Below are positions 58,965-64,000 of a stretch of DNA of 64,000 bases, one piece after another. Every line of letters begins with the position of its first letter. Positions within the stretch are counted from its first letter, which is position 1. The DNA is from Methanobacteriota archaeon (GTDB taxonomy: Archaea > Thermoplasmatota > Poseidoniia > Poseidoniales > Thalassarchaeaceae). Both the position numbers and the translations under genes were made by a program. The stretch spans positions 69,267 to 133,266 of the forward strand of contig PAYZ01000017.1 of assembly GCA_002716085.1 (NCBI GenBank), written 5' to 3'. The notes below the pieces were generated by a model. The model ran no database searches. It saw only the letters and a program-made list of their open reading frames with translations, and had not been told where the DNA came from.

Positions 58965-60538
58965 GCTCTCTCCGCCCCTCCCTCATTCACTAACCCAAGG
59001 CTCCTTTCGACCTTCATAGAAATTCGGGAGATGTAAAATGCAGGCAGCCAGAAAACGATGGCAGCGAAGTAGAGTGGCTCGAGATAGTAACCCATGAAGT
59101 TGAAGTCCGTCTGAGAAAGGGTCGAAGCGATCTTCAAGAAGTCAAGAACCCCGATGATGTAGAGAAGGGTGGTGTCCTTCCAGAGACCTATGAATACGCT
59201 GACTATCGATGGCAGAGTAGTCCTAATGGCATTTGGCAGTTCCACGGACTGCTTTGTCTGGATTGGAGACAGCCCCAATGCGATTGCGGCTTCTTTCTGG
59301 CCGGAATCCACGGATTGTAGACCACCTCTGATGACCTCTGCGATGTATACTGCACCGAAGAAGCTGAAGATTGCCATCATCCTGAGTATATTGCTGAAGT
59401 CCTCAGGGTCGGAGAATAGGGGGTCTGCGACGTCACCCAGCATGAATAGGGCGAAGTATAGCCAGCAGATCAGAGGGCCTGATCGGAAAATCTCGATGAA
59501 GGCGACTGTAGGCCACTTGACCACTGGGAGATTGCTCTGCCGGCCAAATGCAAACAAGATGCCCAACCCGAGACCTAGGACGCATCCAGCCGTTGCTACG
59601 ATGAAATTGACGAAAAGTCCGCCCCATTGGGTAGAGGGGATGCCGGGTTCGGATAGGGGGTCCAGCATGGGTCCGATAATCGGTATTGGGGAAAGGAATG
59701 ATGCAAGTGATTGCATGAAATCGGGCGGATCCATCATGAAGATGACCAAGAAGAAGTTGCAGACGACCAAGATCGTCAGAACCCTCTTCACCCTATTGAC
59801 TTGGTATTCTTCGCTTCTATTGTTGTACCACCGGGATATAGCGAATGAGGCCAAGGAGAGCAAAGCGATAGTCAATAGCCTAGTCCTGACTGATTCTGCG
59901 TTGAAGTTGGAGTACTCTTCGTTAGTCGCGAATGCTATGAATCCTATCGAGATGACAAGGAACCAAGGTACGAATGTCGAGGACTTTGTGTCCGAAGTGC
60001 CGTACAGTGCACCAAGAAGGATTAGCGAAAAAACCACGAATGGCCAGAGTCTCCAGTTGTGGGCGGGAATTAGGTCCGAAGTCATCGCCAAGGTTAGGTC
60101 GGGCCCCACAGCCAGTAGAACCCTGTTCGACCAGACAATGTCCCACCTCATTTCCAAGAGCATTATCTCAAGGGCCATTTCGACAAGGAATGCACTGAGG
60201 AATGCGCTTAGTATGCCTAGAATAGCAGCTGAGCTGGAACGAAGGAAAGTTTGCTTTAGCAGGACCAGACAAATTACCCAGACAGCCAGAGCTGCGAATG
60301 CAGAGGAAAGCAACGAGTAGATTGCCCTGTCCGCCTCTGTTACCTCGCCCACTGCTTCCATCCCCATGGAATCCATGAAGTAGAAAATGAATGATATGAG
60401 GCCGATTGAAAGAGCGACTAGAGATAGCTTCGTGTCGACCTCCTTGCCCTCGAAGTTCGATCTGCCTGAGACCGCGGTCTCAGACTTCTGGAGGGCGATC
60501 AGCGCCTCTTCTTTCGATTTGGGAATTATTGAAATCAT
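58961..60538 (-). CDS. Amino-acid ABC transporter permease (AapM-like) with long N-terminal membrane extension
   Basis: C-terminal permease motif [60 protein letters not shown]; 525 aa. Confidence 0.93.
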   Translation of the reverse strand: MISIIPKSKEEALIALQKSETAVSGRSNFEGKEVDTKLSLVALSIGLISFIFYFMDSMGMEAVGEVTEADRAIYSLLSSAFAALAVWVICLVLLKQTFLRSSSAAILGILSAFLSAFLVEMALEIMLLEMRWDIVWSNRVLLAVGPDLTLAMTSDLIPAHNWRLWPFVVFSLILLGALYGTSDTKSSTFVPWFLVISIGFIAFATNEEYSNFNAESVRTRLLTIALLSLASFAISRWYNNRSEEYQVNRVKRVLTILVVCNFFLVIFMMDPPDFMQSLASFLSPIPIIGPMLDPLSEPGIPSTQWGGLFVNFIVATAGCVLGLGLGILFAFGRQSNLPVVKWPTVAFIEIFRSGPLICWLYFALFMLGDVADPLFSDPEDFSNILRMMAIFSFFGAVYIAEVIRGGLQSVDSGQKEAAIALGLSPIQTKQSVELPNAIRTTLPSIVSVFIGLWKDTTLLYIIGVLDFLKIASTLSQTDFNFMGYYLEPLYFAAIVFWLPAFYISRISMKVERSLGLVNEGGAERA

Positions 60539-62424
60539 ATCCTCACCCTCGTAACTCTGGCATTGTAGGCATTCATTATTCCTGAGATCAACAGGCTACC
60601 TGCTTGGTATGTGACTAGAAGCAGAATGAAGAGTGGGATGAGCTTGCCAACGTTGTTCATCATTACTGAGATGACGTAGAATACGTCGTTGTATGCTACG
60701 ACGATTGCGAGGCTACTGTTCTTCCAGACGTTCATGTACTGGCTATTCAGAAGTGGGACCATACTCCTGAGGGCCTGGGGCATAATGACTAGTCTTAGCC
60801 TCTGATAAGGAGTCAAGCCGAGGGATACGGCCGCCTCCACCTGGCCAACTGGAAGAGACTGTATGCTTCCCCTAACTATCTCGGATACGACGGAGGCGGT
60901 GAATAGGGTCAGACCGAGAACCATTGCTGTGAACATTAGTGTGACCTTGAAGTAAGTGCCCTCCACGAATATCCACGAACCTGACGCCTCTGGCCTAACT
61001 TTGTCCATTACTGGAGTGGAGTAGTCGCCAAGCATGAGCGCCAATCCAAGAACAATGGCAGCCCCCCATATCCCAGAGCGCCTGAGGACGGCTGCGTTGG
61101 AGTCATCAACACCGTCCCTCTGCAGATACCTCATCACACCCCACACGGATAGCAAGATGACAATGAATAGGATGGCCCTGGATGCCTCGAACAGTGGAAT
61201 GAACATTCCTTGGCGAGATGCATAGAAGATCCCCTCTGTCTCCGAGGCGTTGGAGCCGAATAACCAGGCCCTGGTCGACCCATAGACTGGGAAGCTTAGT
61301 CCGAATTGGGTGGTAATGACGAAGAGGAGAATTGCCAGTGGGAAGTTCCTGAATAGCTCGACGTAGACGGTTGCCATCCCGGATGCGACCTTGTTTGAAG
61401 ACATCCTCAGGACCCCGATGGTGATGCCAAGGATTGTGCACAGGACGATTGCCAATAACGTGGCTCTGATGGAGTTGATTACTGAAGCCCAGTAGAATGT
61501 CCACCTGGAGTCTTCTCCGAATTCTGGAATCAAGGGCCAACCAGTCATGTCGAACGAGTTATTCGAATCCATGAAGCCCCAATCCACGTCCCAGCGTGCT
61601 GCGGCATTGACGTCTGGATTGTTTTGTAGGTACAAGAACCTAGTGACCATGTATAGCATTAGGGGGGTGATCACTGTGAAGAAGAACGCTGAGCTCCTCC
61701 GATCCATTTCTGATGGGTTGGATTCTCCCTTGCCTATGATGTAGGCAGAAGACAAGACTACGAGCAAGAATAGCAATGAAAGGGTCCTTGGCAGGTCTTC
61801 GACCACGACTGGTAAAAAGGAAACTCCGAAGAAGCAGAAGGAGACGAAAGCGAAAATGGGGAGTGCTGTCCTCATTAGGTGTATTCTCTCGAAGCGTCCG
61901 GATAGTATCAGTGGGAGATCGCCGGTCGACAGTGCGAAACCGACCACGATAGGAGTTCCCAGGAGAAGTAGGGGGAGGCCCGATGTAGGAGAGGGGTTTA
62001 ATGACCCAACTATGAAAGGGGCTAGTAAAGCGATAACTATCGCGGTCGCACTAACTATCCAACCCTGCCACTCCCTTGGCCTCAATAATGCCTTGAAATC
62101 GTTCTGAGCCAGAAGAAAGAATACGAGCACCACCAATGCAAGCCTAGTGGTGACTTCTCCTGTTCCGATGAATGATGGGTTGAGTTGCTCGCCAGCGAAG
62201 ACTACTGACCTGGTGAGATCTGTAATCGCTAAGGCTGATGGGGTGAACAACCTATTGCTGTATGTCCAAGCTAGGAAAATATAGAATAAAAGGATTGCAG
62301 ATTCCCTGCTCACTCCCCGGGGATCGTTCTTAGCACGTTCTGCAAATTTATTGGCGCGTGCTCTGATATCAAAATCGGAAAACGCAGAAACGATGTCATT
62401 CTGGATTTCTCTGAATAACGACAT
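60535..62424 (-). CDS. Amino-acid ABC transporter permease (AapQ-like) with long N-terminal membrane extension
   Basis: RGSIQSLPVGQVEAAVSLGLTPYQRLRLVIMPQALRSMVPLLNSQYMNVWKNSSLAIVVAY; 629 aa. Confidence 0.93.
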   Translation of the reverse strand: MSLFREIQNDIVSAFSDFDIRARANKFAERAKNDPRGVSRESAILLFYIFLAWTYSNRLFTPSALAITDLTRSVVFAGEQLNPSFIGTGEVTTRLALVVLVFFLLAQNDFKALLRPREWQGWIVSATAIVIALLAPFIVGSLNPSPTSGLPLLLLGTPIVVGFALSTGDLPLILSGRFERIHLMRTALPIFAFVSFCFFGVSFLPVVVEDLPRTLSLLFLLVVLSSAYIIGKGESNPSEMDRRSSAFFFTVITPLMLYMVTRFLYLQNNPDVNAAARWDVDWGFMDSNNSFDMTGWPLIPEFGEDSRWTFYWASVINSIRATLLAIVLCTILGITIGVLRMSSNKVASGMATVYVELFRNFPLAILLFVITTQFGLSFPVYGSTRAWLFGSNASETEGIFYASRQGMFIPLFEASRAILFIVILLSVWGVMRYLQRDGVDDSNAAVLRRSGIWGAAIVLGLALMLGDYSTPVMDKVRPEASGSWIFVEGTYFKVTLMFTAMVLGLTLFTASVVSEIVRGSIQSLPVGQVEAAVSLGLTPYQRLRLVIMPQALRSMVPLLNSQYMNVWKNSSLAIVVAYNDVFYVISVMMNNVGKLIPLFILLLVTYQAGSLLISGIMNAYNARVTRVRI

Positions 62425-62462
62425 CTCACTTGCCCTCCCTAAAGGGGGAATTGTTGGGTCCC

Positions 62463-62487
62463 GCCAGGGAGCGTGATGCCCCCTGGC
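62463..62487 (-). terminator. Intercistronic stem-loop between substrate-binding protein and permease genes
   Basis: GCCAGGG (62463-62469) and CCCTGGC (62481-62487) form a perfect 7-bp stem in the intergenic gap. Confidence 0.55.
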
Positions 62488-62525
62488 AGGATTTCGTAAC
62501 TCTGTCTCTCACCGAATATTGGATT

Positions 62526-63764
62526 TCAGCGGATTGGAGCTGCGTACTGAAGGCCGCCCTCAGAAACTAGGGCGTTCTGGGTTCCTGTACGGGACAGCTT
62601 GCATCCCGTCATTGCATCGGATCCGGAGTGGCCATCGTATGTTCCGTCGCAGAATGCGGCATCCCATGCCTCTCCGTAGTTTCCTGCAGCATCCAGGACC
62701 TTCTGCATCCAGTCTGCGGGCAGAGGGTTGGCTGCAGTGCCTAGCCCGAACGGGCTGTCAGCGTGCGTTCCGAGTAGTCTCTGAACTGCAGGGTTGTCCG
62801 AAGTCAGGAAGGTTTGGTAGTTGCCGGAGTGGATTCCCATCTCCTCGGCAGTCACCATGCCCCACCAGACCCACTGGACGACATCCTTCCACTCAGTGTC
62901 CATATCTCGGACAGCTGCTGCTAGAGGCTCCTTTGATAGGGTCTCTGGAGCGATCCAAAGGCCATCGCAGTCATCGTCGGTTGAGTCGGCTACAAGGCCG
63001 CACTGGGCTGCAGAGGTCACGGTTCCGTTCTCGTCTAGTAGATCGTTCTCTAGGACGTACTTCCTTGCGACCATTGCGGACATGTCTCCGGTGAATGCTG
63101 AGCACTCTCCGGCCACGAACTTCTGTGCGCCCTCGGTTCCGGTTGCGACGTTGACGGAGGTGATGGTGATTCCATTCACCAATGCCCAGTCAGCGAGGTT
63201 GCCCTCTGTGGTCGTTCCGGTTCCTACGCATACCGATAGTCCATCTAGGTCAGCTGGGGAGTAGTCCCCATCGTCTGGGACCATGTCTCCGCGAATCAGG
63301 ATTCCCTGACCGTCGAAGAAGTTGATTCCAGCGAAGTCTGCCGTCAGGCCTGCGTCCCTACCTGCTGTCCAGGTGGTTGTCCTGATTAGGACGTCAATGT
63401 CCATTCCAGAAAGGAGGTCGAACCTAGTAGATCCTGTTGCCAGGACGTACTCGATGTCCGTGTCCGGGTTCAGGCCTATTGCAGCGGCTACAGCCCTGCA
63501 GTAAGCTATGTCTAGCCCCTCTCTTGATCCATCAGGGTTCAGCCATCCCATGCCCCACTGGTCGATCTTAACGCCGCACTTCATTGTGCCACGCTCGTGT
63601 ATCGTGTCCAGGGTGCTAACAGGCGTTGCGCTAGCGATTCCAGCGGCTTCTCCTTCAGCTCTCGCGGCGTCGACGTCATCTTGTGTTATGTCATCGCCCG
63701 CACAGCCCGCTAGGGCTGCAGTCATCATTAACAGCATCATTGTTGTAGCGAGTAATCGCTGCAT
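62526..63764 (-). CDS. Amino-acid ABC transporter substrate-binding lipoprotein (AapJ-like)
   Basis: MQRLLATTMMLLMMTAALAGCAGDD lipobox; TLDTIHERGTMKCGVKIDQWGMGWLNPDGSREGLDIAYCRAVAAAIG. ATG 63764 used rather than 63824. Confidence 0.93.
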   Translation of the reverse strand: MQRLLATTMMLLMMTAALAGCAGDDITQDDVDAARAEGEAAGIASATPVSTLDTIHERGTMKCGVKIDQWGMGWLNPDGSREGLDIAYCRAVAAAIGLNPDTDIEYVLATGSTRFDLLSGMDIDVLIRTTTWTAGRDAGLTADFAGINFFDGQGILIRGDMVPDDGDYSPADLDGLSVCVGTGTTTEGNLADWALVNGITITSVNVATGTEGAQKFVAGECSAFTGDMSAMVARKYVLENDLLDENGTVTSAAQCGLVADSTDDDCDGLWIAPETLSKEPLAAAVRDMDTEWKDVVQWVWWGMVTAEEMGIHSGNYQTFLTSDNPAVQRLLGTHADSPFGLGTAANPLPADWMQKVLDAAGNYGEAWDAAFCDGTYDGHSGSDAMTGCKLSRTGTQNALVSEGGLQYAAPIR

Positions 63765-63867
63765 AATGCCTTTGACGCGATGTACTAGGTATATACCTTC
63801 TCCTAAATGCGGAAAAAACACCATATTCGGAGCTATTTAGAAATTAATTTCGGAAATAGGTGGGAGG

Positions 63868-63889
63868 CGGGGCAGCAAAAGCTGCCCCG
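63868..63889 (-). terminator. Hairpin downstream of 16S rRNA, terminator-like or processing stem
   Basis: CGGGGCAGC-AAAA-GCTGCCCCG perfect 9-bp stem with 4-nt loop just beyond the 16S 3' end on the minus strand. Confidence 0.6.
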
Positions 63890-63912
63890 ACCCCCGGTTT
63901 CCGAGTTTTCTT

Positions 63913-64000
63913 AGGAGGTGATCCATCTGCAGGTTCCCCTACAGATACCTTGTTACGACTTAACCCTCCTTGTCGAAGGCAGGCTCGAATACCCCATGGT
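63913..64000 (-). rRNA. 16S rRNA, 3' end (partial, continues beyond window)
   Basis: Plus strand AGGAGGTGATCCATCTGCAGGTTCCCCTACAGATACCTTGTTACGACTT is the complement of the conserved 16S 3' end, including anti-Shine-Dalgarno. Confidence 0.96.

Noticed and set aside
59169-60320. 383-aa plus-strand ORF
   Set aside because: Lies fully antisense inside the AapM-like permease ORF, with low-complexity, non-domain sequence; treated as a shadow ORF.
1-64000. Mobile elements, prophage, toxin-antitoxin or defence genes
   Set aside because: No transposase, integrase, phage structural, nuclease-helicase or TA-like ORFs recognised on either strand.

Overview
The window looks like a chromosomal segment of an uncultivated archaeon, most likely a planktonic Euryarchaeota/Thermoplasmatota lineage such as Marine Group II/Poseidoniales (lineage is inference). 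Archaeal markers are aRF1 with NIKS and GGQ motifs, aIF2-beta, class I LysRS, a Trm56-like methyltransferase, archaeal UMP kinase and Nog1. They sit among bacterial-type modules: lipoate synthesis with a full 2-oxoacid dehydrogenase complex, a FolB/SDR/DHPS/pterin dehydratase set, an amino-acid ABC importer and a flotillin/NfeD pair. Several large exported proteins are present. One runs off the left edge (at least 2072 codons, absent from the ORF track) and combines thrombospondin-3-like Asp repeats, a transglutaminase-like domain and Ig-like repeats. The right edge holds the 3' end of a 16S rRNA gene on the minus strand, apparently not followed by 23S. There is one tRNA-Leu(TAA). I saw no CRISPR array, transposase, phage module or recognisable defence island. 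The best candidates for undescribed biology are the giant surface protein, the cluster of exported proteins at 51.5-57.2 kb (LDLa-like motifs, a possible C-terminal sorting signal, a membrane protein with a C2H2-like tail), a SAP-domain membrane M28 peptidase, and amino-acid permeases with long N-terminal extensions.
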